Source: CAZNKU01 sp045545235
GTDB lineage: Bacteria > Bacillota > Clostridia > Monoglobales > Firm-18
Direction of reading: 5' to 3'
DNA: 64,000 bases
Assembly (NCBI GenBank): GCA_045545235.1
Contig: JAZQAN010000076.1
Coordinates: 28,605-92,604 of the forward strand
In this document: one piece after another, positions 36,774 through 44,706 of the stretch
Layout of the letters: every line of letters begins with the position of its first letter
Position numbering within the stretch: the stretch's first letter is position 1
Position numbers and translations under genes: made by a program
Notes under the pieces: model-generated
The model's database searches: none
The model's input: the letters and a program-made list of their open reading frames with translations, nothing else
What the model was told of the DNA's origin: nothing

Positions 36774-37604
36774 GTGAGAATGGTTTTAAAAGACGGAAAG
36801 AGAAAGGTGCTTACCTTAAGCTACGATGACGGAGTTGTTCAGGATAAAAGATTTGTTAATATACTTGATAAATATGGTATAAAATGTACATTTAATATTA
36901 ATTCAGGAAAGTATTGCCCTGAAGATGAAGATGGTGTAAGAGGAAGAATGACAAAAGCTTCAGCTTTAAAGCTTTTTAAAAATTCTGTTCATGAGGTTGC
37001 GGCACATTCTTACAGCCATCAGTTTTTGGAAAGGCTGTCTGCAGCTGAAGTTATATATGAAATAACGGAAGATAAAAGAAATCTTGAAAAAGATTTTGGG
37101 GTAATTGTAAGAGGTATGGCATATCCATTTGGTTCTTACAATGATGAAGTTGTGGATATTCTGGATAAATGCGGAATAGCGTATTGCAGAACTACAAAAT
37201 CCACCGAAAATTTTAAATTTCCCGAAAATTGGCTGACTTTGCATCCTACCTGTCATCACAATAATAAAAGACTTATGGAGCTGGCAGAGCTTTTTGCGGA
37301 AAAGGAAAACCGTTGGAAACAACCTGAAATGTTTTATCTTTGGGGGCATAGCTTTGAGTTTGATGATAATGATAACTGGGATGTGATAGAAAAATTTTCG
37401 GCTTATATGGGTAACCGTGATAACATATGGTATGCAACAAATATTGAAGTTTACAACTATGTTGAGGCATATAAAAACTTACAGGTATCATACGATAAAA
37501 ACATTGTGCATAATCCTTCATCAATTGATGTGTGGTTTGATATGGACAATGAAACATACTGTGTAAAAGCAGGGGAGACTATATATATAAATCAGGAGGT
37601 ATAA
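36774..37604 (+). CDS. NodB-homology polysaccharide deacetylase, cytosolic
   Basis: A 276-residue protein with the NodB fold: motif 1 LTLSYDDGVVQD (two Asp), motif 2 AAHSYSHQFLE (His-x3-His metal ligands), and YPFGSYND for motif 3. Late motifs are weaker (FYLWGHSFEFDDN). No signal peptide, unlike most cell-wall deacetylases, so the substrate is probably an intracellular oligosaccharide or sugar amide. GTG at 36774 is selected from GAGGTG at 36762-36767; the longer in-frame ORF start at 36732 lies inside the previous gene. Substrate unknown. Confidence 0.82.
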   Translation: MRMVLKDGKRKVLTLSYDDGVVQDKRFVNILDKYGIKCTFNINSGKYCPEDEDGVRGRMTKASALKLFKNSVHEVAAHSYSHQFLERLSAAEVIYEITEDKRNLEKDFGVIVRGMAYPFGSYNDEVVDILDKCGIAYCRTTKSTENFKFPENWLTLHPTCHHNNKRLMELAELFAEKENRWKQPEMFYLWGHSFEFDDNDNWDVIEKFSAYMGNRDNIWYATNIEVYNYVEAYKNLQVSYDKNIVHNPSSIDVWFDMDNETYCVKAGETIYINQEV

Positions 37605-37606
37605 AT

Positions 37607-39679
37607 ATGAAAAAATCATTTTCACCATATGTAAGACCTGCAAAGGGTGCATGTGAAAACGGAGTAAATATTGATATGTATGGCTTTTCGGCAGTATATA
37701 CTGAACCGCCGGAGCTTAATGATGAGCACCTTATGCAGAAGGGAAATGAAAATCCCATTAAAAAAATAAAGCTTAAAAAGAGCGGTGAAATAAAAAGTAA
37801 TTATATTGGTGTATGTACCAACAGAATCCCTCGTGTTCCCGAGGATTGTTCGCCCATTGTAAGCGTACATAATCTTATTGACGGAAATATTTCCACTTGC
37901 TGGTCATCGCGTTCTCACTCCAGAACAGATGATTTGCCTGTATGGTTAAGAATTGATATTGCAAAGGAAACAAAAATAGATAAAATAATTATAAAAAAAC
38001 GTCCTATAACCTTTTGCAGAACAGATTATAAGGGCTCTTATATACCAAGTAAGGGTGCACAGGAAATAGGCAGGGCAATGGTAAAAAATGTTACAATAAA
38101 AACTTCACGTGATGCATATGAATGGGAAACCCAATTTGAGGGTGAAGTTGACCGTGACAACCTTGAAGAATTTGTTTTTGACATTAACGGCAAAAGTGCA
38201 AAACAGATTTTAATTGTCGGCAAGGATATGGATGCCTGCGAAAACTGGATATATTCATTTTCTGTTGCTTGTATAGAAGTTATTGATATGAACGGAAGAA
38301 ACGTTGCACTTCATTCAAAAGGTGCGGCTATATATACAAATTCAACACGAGACTTTGGTGATGATGAACGCGGTGTGTCTATGTACAACTGGTTACTTCA
38401 GGCAGATTTGGGCTTTAAATGGGCAAGAATGGGTTATCATGATGACCCTATTAACTGGCATTGGGTTGAACGTGAAGAGGGTGTTCTTAAAATGGACCCT
38501 CTTACAGAAGATGCTATAGATATGTTAGTGGAAAATGGTGTAAACATTGTTTATTGTCTGAATTTCGGTAACCGTTTGTATGAAGGCTATAAAGAACGCA
38601 GATTCCCTCAGCTAAGAGAATGGTATTATGAAACACCATATCCGCCTACAAGTGAAAAGGCTCTTAAGGCGTGGGATGAATATGTCAAATTCTCTGTTAA
38701 CTACTTTAAAGACAGGGTTGCATATTTTGAAATATGGAACGAATGGAACGGTTCAGGATATTGGGGAGATGTTCCAAATGTAGAACAGTATATTTCTCTT
38801 GCAAAAAGAACTATAAAGCTTATTCGTGAAATTTCTCCTGATATTAAAATAATGATGGGTAGTTTTGCACAGTTTATTCATGACCAGACTCCTGAAAATG
38901 CTGACTGGAATATGGAAATGTTCTTTAAAGCTTTAAAAGAGCTTGCATCAGAAGTTGATGCTATTGGCTACCATCCGTTTTATCAGCCGGATTTATGCAG
39001 TGAGCGTTATCTGAATTATACGGAAAACGTACATAGATTTAAAAAATACTGTGAGGATTGGGGCTTTAAGGGTAATGTGTATATGGCAAGTGAGTTTGCC
39101 GTAGGTTCTATGTATCCGACAACTTTGCCTGATGCACCGGGTTGCTGGTTTGGTGATCACGGCAGAATTAATTATTCTGAAATAGAAAAGGCAAAGGTTC
39201 TTACACAACTTAATATAAAACATTCTGCACTTGGTATTCAGTCTATTTTGTGTGCTTTGTCAAATAATGACTATCCGCTTGACCTTAGCCTTCTTCGAAT
39301 GGGGTATGATTCTCACCCTGTTCAGTCAAGACATCCGGGTATAGCTTATTATGTAGCCAGAAACAGTTGTACTATAATGGATGAATATGAACCTGCAAAA
39401 TTTGATATTACATGCTCTGTAACTGAAAGAGTAGAGGCTTACCCAATGGAAAAAGACGGAGCAAAGGGTATAGTTTTGTGGACTACTCATAAGGTATGTG
39501 ATGAATGTGAAGGTATTTTGATGGATGTAACTGCATCTGTTGCAGGTAAAACTGTAAGAGCATACAATATGATAAACGGTGAGGTTGTTGAGCTTAATGC
39601 TGAATATGAAACCGGTAAAACAATTATCCGTGACGTTATTGTAAGAGATGTTCCTATGTTAATTGAAATTGACAATTAA
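37607..39679 (+). CDS. F5/8-type-C-like domain plus clan GH-A glycosidase, cytosolic
   Basis: A 690-residue protein. The N-terminal part (~70-230) resembles a discoidin/F5-8C sandwich (LIDGNISTCWSSRSHSR; LRIDIAKETKIDKIIIKK). A (beta/alpha)8 barrel follows: WARMGYHDDPINWHWVEREE, acid/base Glu379 in FEIWNEWNGS, nucleophile candidate Glu496 in YMASEFAVGS. A small beta domain ends the protein. It is related in layout to the 471-residue GH-A protein but is a distinct enzyme. No signal peptide, so both domains act in the cytosol, which is unusual for an F5/8C module. Last gene before the terminator. Confidence 0.8.
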   Translation: MKKSFSPYVRPAKGACENGVNIDMYGFSAVYTEPPELNDEHLMQKGNENPIKKIKLKKSGEIKSNYIGVCTNRIPRVPEDCSPIVSVHNLIDGNISTCWSSRSHSRTDDLPVWLRIDIAKETKIDKIIIKKRPITFCRTDYKGSYIPSKGAQEIGRAMVKNVTIKTSRDAYEWETQFEGEVDRDNLEEFVFDINGKSAKQILIVGKDMDACENWIYSFSVACIEVIDMNGRNVALHSKGAAIYTNSTRDFGDDERGVSMYNWLLQADLGFKWARMGYHDDPINWHWVEREEGVLKMDPLTEDAIDMLVENGVNIVYCLNFGNRLYEGYKERRFPQLREWYYETPYPPTSEKALKAWDEYVKFSVNYFKDRVAYFEIWNEWNGSGYWGDVPNVEQYISLAKRTIKLIREISPDIKIMMGSFAQFIHDQTPENADWNMEMFFKALKELASEVDAIGYHPFYQPDLCSERYLNYTENVHRFKKYCEDWGFKGNVYMASEFAVGSMYPTTLPDAPGCWFGDHGRINYSEIEKAKVLTQLNIKHSALGIQSILCALSNNDYPLDLSLLRMGYDSHPVQSRHPGIAYYVARNSCTIMDEYEPAKFDITCSVTERVEAYPMEKDGAKGIVLWTTHKVCDECEGILMDVTASVAGKTVRAYNMINGEVVELNAEYETGKTIIRDVIVRDVPMLIEIDN

Positions 39680-39746
39680 GGACCGTGCAGAGTATATCTG
39701 TATGTGTGAAAATAGCTTTTGAAATAAAAGAAATGTAAAAAGTTCG

Positions 39747-39804
39747 AAATAAACCGACACCCTGATTGTCAGATTTTGTCTGACTTTTGGAGGTCGGTTT
39801 ATTT
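39747..39804. terminator. Bidirectional branched terminator between convergent genes
   Basis: Outer arms AAATAAACCGAC (39747-39758) and GTCGGTTTATTT (39793-39804) enclose an inner hairpin GTCAGA/TCTGAC (39768-39773 with 39779-39784). T runs flank the outer stem in both directions, serving the rightward locus and the leftward AraC gene. Confidence 0.88.
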
Positions 39805-39805
39805 T

Positions 39806-40642
39806 TTACAATTCGCTATAAATTGGCTTGTTTTTCTTTCTGTAATTAGCAGGTGAAATACCAACTTTGCTTTTGAATAGGTTTGAAAAATAAAACTCAT
39901 CAGTAAATGATAAATTTATGGAAATTTGCTTTACTGACAGATTTGTATTTATAAGTAGGTCTTTTGCGTGACTGATTTTTTTATTTAGCACATATGTGTA
40001 AGGTGTTACTCCGTATGTTTTTTTGAAAACACGTATTATGTGTGATTCTGACTTTGACAGATACTCGCAAAGATTCTTCATCTTAAAATCGGATATTGCA
40101 TTGATATCAAGATAATCTTTTATTTTTTCAGCTAAATCAGGTGTTAGGTTTTCTGTTTGGGCATGAATTTTCATTTTAAAGAAAATTCTGTTGATTATGC
40201 CCATTATTTCTGTTGTGTTGTCGCCTTTTCTTGCCTTTGTAAGATTTATTATTTCACTGATATCATTCTTAATATCCAGTCCTTTAAAATGGTATAAATT
40301 ATTAAGCTGATACGCTTCAATAAGCTTTTCAATTAATTCGCCGGAAATAGCCACAAAGCTTTTTTTCCATGGGTTTTCACTGTCCGAATAATAATGTTGG
40401 GCTTTTTTCGGGTGCAAAAGATAGCTATCACCTGCTTTTGGATAAAAGGTTTTATTTTCTATATGCACAGTACCTTCACCATTTTCAATGTATTCAATGC
40501 AAGTAACAGGAGTGTTGCTTGTACGCATAACCTCGTATGTTTTATCAGGATATGTTGTACCGCACATACGAATGTTGCATAGTTCTCTTGAAAATTCCTT
40601 TTGAGTTATATAATATATATCTTCGTTTATTGCATTTTTCAT
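39806..40642 (-). CDS. AraC-family regulator with cupin sensor domain
   Basis: A 278-residue regulator. The N-terminal cupin region (~35-110) includes GEGTVHIENKTFYPKAGDSYLLHP. The C-terminal AraC domain (~180-278) has KNLCEYLSKSESHIIRVFKK and the second helix-turn-helix DEFYFSNLFKSKVGISPANYR. The start is placed at 40642 because GAGGAA lies 6-8 bases upstream; the longer in-frame ATG at 40657 overlaps that site. It is divergent from the three-gene unit starting at 40741 and is its likely sugar-responsive activator. Confidence 0.9.
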   Translation of the reverse strand: MKNAINEDIYYITQKEFSRELCNIRMCGTTYPDKTYEVMRTSNTPVTCIEYIENGEGTVHIENKTFYPKAGDSYLLHPKKAQHYYSDSENPWKKSFVAISGELIEKLIEAYQLNNLYHFKGLDIKNDISEIINLTKARKGDNTTEIMGIINRIFFKMKIHAQTENLTPDLAEKIKDYLDINAISDFKMKNLCEYLSKSESHIIRVFKKTYGVTPYTYVLNKKISHAKDLLINTNLSVKQISINLSFTDEFYFSNLFKSKVGISPANYRKKNKPIYSEL

Positions 40643-40677
40643 ATCAATATTCCTCATATATTTATCTATATTTTATA

Positions 40678-40706
40678 TGGATATGTAGAAATTATAGCAG
40701 TATAAT
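40678..40706 (+). promoter_or_regulatory. Candidate activator-dependent promoter for the 40741 operon
   Basis: A perfect TATAAT (40701-40706) with no recognisable -35 at the right distance, in the short divergent gap next to an AraC-type gene. AAGGAGGGG follows at 40728-40736. The weak -35 fits positive control. Confidence 0.45.
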
Positions 40707-40740
40707 ATAAGTATGTCAATATATTTAAGGAGGGGAAAGT

Positions 40741-42663
40741 ATGAAAAAAAGACCTGCTGCAGTACCATTGGTGACCGTTGACCCGTATTTTTCAATCTGG
40801 TCCTGCAACGATAAATTATATGACGGCTATACTAAACATTGGACAGAAACTCCGTGGCCCATTTACATCGGTTTGCAGATGAAGGGACAAGTGTTTACCC
40901 TTGCAGGTGTTGACAGAAATTATGTTAGCTTGCGTAATAAAATACACCAGACTGATGTGACTGTAACACCACTTAGTACAATTTATACTTTTGAAAATAA
41001 TCTTGTTAAAGTTACAATTACATTTACTACACCATTGCTTTTAGACAGGCTTGATATTCTAACAAGACCTGTAAGCTATGTAGCATATGACATTGAACAA
41101 AAAGAGGAAGATGTTGGGGAAATTAAGCTTGTTTTTGGTATCAGTGCACAGGGGTGTGTTAACACTTATAAGCAAAATGTTGTGTTTGAAAGAACAGGTT
41201 ATTCACTTCGTTGCGGTAATGTGGTTCAGAATCCTCTCAGCGAAGCAGGTGACAGGGTAAGAATAGACTGGGGTTACCTGCATCTTTGCGATAAAGAGGC
41301 ATATGTAAGCGAGGCACCTACATTGTGGGAAGGTATTAAGGATTGCGGAAGAAATGTTGATTTAAGACGAATTGGACGCAGATACAGCCTTAATGAGGTT
41401 TACAATGTAAATACCGATATGCCTTATCTTTACACCATAAGAGAGGATTTATCAGGTGTTATAGCTCTTGCCTATGATGAGGTTAAGCCTATTGAATATT
41501 TTGAAAATAAGCTTGATGAATATTACACAAAGTATTTTGAAAGCTTTGAGGATATGGTTAAAGCGGCAATAAGGGAATATCCTGAAATTAAAAAGCTGTG
41601 TGATTCTTTTGATGAAAAACTTACTTCACAGACAAGCAAGCTTGGGGAAGAATATGAATTTATAACAACCCTGGCATACAGACAGGCTATTGCTGCACAT
41701 AAGCTTGTTGAGGATACAGAGGATAATTTGTTGTTCCTTTCAAAAGAATGTGATTCTAACGGATGTATTGGTACACTGGATGTTACATACCCTTCGATTC
41801 CGTTGTTTTTAAAATTTAATCCTGAACTTGTAAAGGGCATGTTAAGACCAATTATTAAGTACGGAACGTCAGAAGAATGGCCTTATGACTTTACTCCTCA
41901 CGATGTGGGCAGATATCCTATTGCAAACGGTCAGGTGTACAAGGGCAATAAGCGTGAATTTCAGATGCCTGTTGAAGAAGCAGGCAATATGCTGATTTGT
42001 CTGGCTGCAGTAAAAAAATACAATAACGGTGATACAGAGCTTTTTGACGAAAATAAAGATGTTATGAAAACGTGGGTTGAATATCTTGTGAATTTTGGTT
42101 ATGACCCTGCTGACCAGTTGTGTACAGATGACTTTGCGGGACGTCTTGCACGTAACTGTAACCTTAGTCTTAAGGCAATACTTGGCATTGCGGCTTATGC
42201 AGACCTTTCGGGAGATTTATACTATATGGAAAAAGCAAAAGAAATGGCAAAAAACTGGGAAAGGGATGCAAAGGCAGACCACGCAGGTACAAGACTTACC
42301 TTTGACAAAGGTGATAGCTGGAGTTTAAAATATAATATGGTGTGGGACAATTTGCTTGGCTATAAATTATTCAGCGATGACGTTAAGAAAAATGAAATAA
42401 AAGTTTACACCGATAAAATGAACAAGTACGGTGTGCCTTTGGATTCACGTGCTTTGTTCACAAAAATTGACTGGCTTATGTGGTCAACCTGTATTTGTGA
42501 TAATAAAGAATATTTTAACAAGGTGTGCAGATGCATTGTTGACACTATTAACGACACAACAGACAGAGTTCCTATGTCTGACTGGTATTTTACAACAAAT
42601 GCAGAACACAGGTATTTTATAAACAGAAGTGTTGTTGGTGGCTTATATATTAACATATTGTAA
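40741..42663 (+). CDS. DUF5127/DUF4965/DUF1793 (glutaminase A-like) protein
   Basis: A 640-residue protein. The N-terminus PAAVPLVTVDPYFSIWS and TKHWTETPWPIYIG is the signature of the glutaminase A-like family, with a beta-sandwich (DUF5127 type) then an all-helical (alpha/alpha)6 barrel (DUF4965/DUF1793; PYDFTPHDVGRYPIANGQVY, LIDWLMWSTCI-like stretches). Fungal members are called glutaminase A, but the fold is that of glycosidases and bacterial members sit in sugar loci. No signal peptide here, so cytosolic. Next to an SGNH hydrolase and an MFS transporter it may be a glycosidase for a small imported sugar. The annotation glutaminase should not be trusted. Confidence 0.8.
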   Translation: MKKRPAAVPLVTVDPYFSIWSCNDKLYDGYTKHWTETPWPIYIGLQMKGQVFTLAGVDRNYVSLRNKIHQTDVTVTPLSTIYTFENNLVKVTITFTTPLLLDRLDILTRPVSYVAYDIEQKEEDVGEIKLVFGISAQGCVNTYKQNVVFERTGYSLRCGNVVQNPLSEAGDRVRIDWGYLHLCDKEAYVSEAPTLWEGIKDCGRNVDLRRIGRRYSLNEVYNVNTDMPYLYTIREDLSGVIALAYDEVKPIEYFENKLDEYYTKYFESFEDMVKAAIREYPEIKKLCDSFDEKLTSQTSKLGEEYEFITTLAYRQAIAAHKLVEDTEDNLLFLSKECDSNGCIGTLDVTYPSIPLFLKFNPELVKGMLRPIIKYGTSEEWPYDFTPHDVGRYPIANGQVYKGNKREFQMPVEEAGNMLICLAAVKKYNNGDTELFDENKDVMKTWVEYLVNFGYDPADQLCTDDFAGRLARNCNLSLKAILGIAAYADLSGDLYYMEKAKEMAKNWERDAKADHAGTRLTFDKGDSWSLKYNMVWDNLLGYKLFSDDVKKNEIKVYTDKMNKYGVPLDSRALFTKIDWLMWSTCICDNKEYFNKVCRCIVDTINDTTDRVPMSDWYFTTNAEHRYFINRSVVGGLYINIL

Positions 42664-42680
42664 GAAGGGGATTGATTAAA

Positions 42681-43340
42681 ATGGCTGTAAAGGTTGGCTT
42701 GAAGTATATAGAAAAATGGGGAGAATCTATGGAAGATGCGATTCTCGAATATGAAAAGGAAATTGTTGAAAAGGGGCAGATTGTTTTTTACGGTCCGTCA
42801 AACTTTACAAGATGGAGAAGAAAAGACTACGGAAATGTTCCTTTAAGAGAAGCAGTTTTGGGTAAAAGCGGTAATCAGTGTTGTATAAACCGTGGCTTTG
42901 GCTCTTCATCTACAGAACATCATCTTTACTATTATCCTCGTATGGTACGTCCCCTTGAGCCTAAGGTTTTGGTTTATGCACCGGGTTATGGTAATGCCAA
43001 AGCCTTTGGATACACTGCTGAAGAAATATGGGATTTGGCTCAACGGGTTATGGAATATGCAATGGAAGATTTTCCTGATTTGAAAATTTATCTTTGTGGT
43101 TTGAACCTGTACAGAGATAAAGCTAAACCAAACTATGAAAATTTGAAGGAATTTGATGGATGGCTTCGTGATTATGCAGAAAGTAATGATTTTTGCACTT
43201 ACGTCGATGTCACAAATTTTGAACCATTGCAAAGAGATGATATATTTGCTGATGATGGCGTACATTTTAATAACTTGGGTTATGAAATATACGCAGATTT
43301 ATTTCGTGAAGTATTAAAGGACGAGCTTTCTTTATATTAA
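42681..43340 (+). CDS. SGNH/GDSL-family hydrolase, cytosolic
   Basis: A 219-residue protein. Block I reads FYGPSNFTRW, giving Ser40 as nucleophile with Pro in place of the usual Asp/Ser before it; block III has the Gly-Asn of YAPGYGNAKAF; block V is DDGVHFNNLGY with Asp192 and His195. All catalytic positions are thus filled. No signal peptide. AAGGGGA is best spaced for the ATG at 42681 rather than the TTG at 42672. Probably deacylates the imported sugar before or after the partner enzyme. Confidence 0.82.
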   Translation: MAVKVGLKYIEKWGESMEDAILEYEKEIVEKGQIVFYGPSNFTRWRRKDYGNVPLREAVLGKSGNQCCINRGFGSSSTEHHLYYYPRMVRPLEPKVLVYAPGYGNAKAFGYTAEEIWDLAQRVMEYAMEDFPDLKIYLCGLNLYRDKAKPNYENLKEFDGWLRDYAESNDFCTYVDVTNFEPLQRDDIFADDGVHFNNLGYEIYADLFREVLKDELSLY

Positions 43341-43367
43341 ATAAAAGAGATTATGTGAGGTGGCAAT

Positions 43368-44630
43368 ATGAAAAAAGAAAAAATCAACTATTCGTGGGTA
43401 ATTGTTGCAATTTCTGCAATTATGGTGTGTGTGGTGCTTGGCTTTTGCAGTTCTTCAAAGGGACTTTACATAAAAGCAATTACCGATACTCTTGGAATAC
43501 CGCGAAGTGCCTTTTCCATAAATGACAGTTGTCGTTATATTACTACCTCAATTGTAAATTTGTTTTTTGGCTTTTTGATAGGTAAGTTTGGACCGAAAAA
43601 ACTTATTGGTGCAGGATTTATGTGCCTTATTGCCTCCTGCCTTATATATTCCTTTGCAACAAGCATATTTGTTTTCTACATAGGCGGTGCTTTGCTTGGT
43701 ATGGGTCTTTCCTGGACAACAACTACTATGGTAGGTTATGTTGTTAACAGATGGTGCAAAAACAACAGAGGTACAATTATGGGTGCTGTACTTGCGACTA
43801 ATGGTGTAGGTGCGGCTATTGCTACTATGATTGTTTCTCCAATTATTCACAGTAGTGCATATGGTTACCAAAATGCATACCGTCTTGTTGCGGTTATACT
43901 GTTTGCAGTATTTGTACTTGTTATGGTGTTTTTTAAAAACAACCCCAAGGATGTTCAGGAGGAAGAGGGGAATGTGCCTAAGAAAAAAGGCAGAGGTCAA
44001 AGCTGGGTTGGTATAGAATACAGCGATGCCGTTAAAAAAGCATATTTCTATTCCGCTTTGGTATGTGTATTTTTAACAGGTATGATGCTACAGGGAATAA
44101 CAGGTATTTCAACGCCTCATATGTACGACCGTGGTATTGGTGAAGAATATGTTGCTTTGGTTATAAGTTGCCATTCACTTGCACTTACTGCATTTAAATT
44201 CCTTACAGGTTTTATGTATGATAAACTGGGCTTGCGTACCACTTCAAACATCTGTATGATAACTGCAGTTGTTACATTTTTTGTGCTTGCAAATGTAGCA
44301 GATACTGCAATGGGCAGAGCTTTTGCGATGGTTTATGGTATATTCTCATCACTTTCACTTCCTTTGGAAACAATTATGCTTCCGATTTATGCAAGTGACC
44401 TGTTTGGTGAAAAGGCGTTCAATAAAATACTTGGTTTGTTTGTATCGGTAAATACTGCAGGATATGCTTTGGGTGCGCCGGTTTCAAACTTGTGCTTTGA
44501 TATTACCGGTAGCTATAACTTTGCACTTTACGTAAGTTGTGGCTTGATGATATGTGTAATATTGGCAATGAATCTTGTAATTACAGCATCAAACCGTCAA
44601 CGTAAAAAAATTGAAGTAAGCAATTTTTAA
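43368..44630 (+). CDS. Major facilitator superfamily transporter
   Basis: A 420-residue membrane protein with twelve predicted helices in two halves and a charged central loop (NPKDVQEEEGNVPKKKGRGQSW, ~200-225). The motif FGFLIGKFGPKKLIG between helices 2 and 3 is the MFS signature and recurs weakly as TGFMYDKLGLRTTS in the second half. It belongs near the oxalate/formate antiporter-type (OFA) branch. It likely imports the compound handled by the DUF4965 and SGNH proteins. Substrate not known. Confidence 0.9.
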   Translation: MKKEKINYSWVIVAISAIMVCVVLGFCSSSKGLYIKAITDTLGIPRSAFSINDSCRYITTSIVNLFFGFLIGKFGPKKLIGAGFMCLIASCLIYSFATSIFVFYIGGALLGMGLSWTTTTMVGYVVNRWCKNNRGTIMGAVLATNGVGAAIATMIVSPIIHSSAYGYQNAYRLVAVILFAVFVLVMVFFKNNPKDVQEEEGNVPKKKGRGQSWVGIEYSDAVKKAYFYSALVCVFLTGMMLQGITGISTPHMYDRGIGEEYVALVISCHSLALTAFKFLTGFMYDKLGLRTTSNICMITAVVTFFVLANVADTAMGRAFAMVYGIFSSLSLPLETIMLPIYASDLFGEKAFNKILGLFVSVNTAGYALGAPVSNLCFDITGSYNFALYVSCGLMICVILAMNLVITASNRQRKKIEVSNF

Positions 44631-44659
44631 AAAATTAAAAACACTATTGGTTGCGTTTA

Positions 44660-44700
44660 ATGGGGTGCAGCAAAATGATATTCGTTTTGCTACACCCCAT
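44660..44700. terminator. Hairpin between convergent MFS and spoIVA genes
   Basis: ATGGGGTGCAGCAAAA (44660-44675) pairs with TTTTGCTACACCCCAT (44685-44700) with one mismatch. The A/T-rich inner end and position between two gene ends suggest a shared terminator, though a long T run is absent on either side. Confidence 0.7.
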
Positions 44701-44706
44701 CGAAAT

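Noticed and set aside
43548..44000. A 150-codon minus-strand open frame inside the MFS gene
   Set aside because: Composition (Lys, Asn, Thr, Tyr, Cys rich) is that of a reverse-frame shadow of a membrane protein; no start signal.
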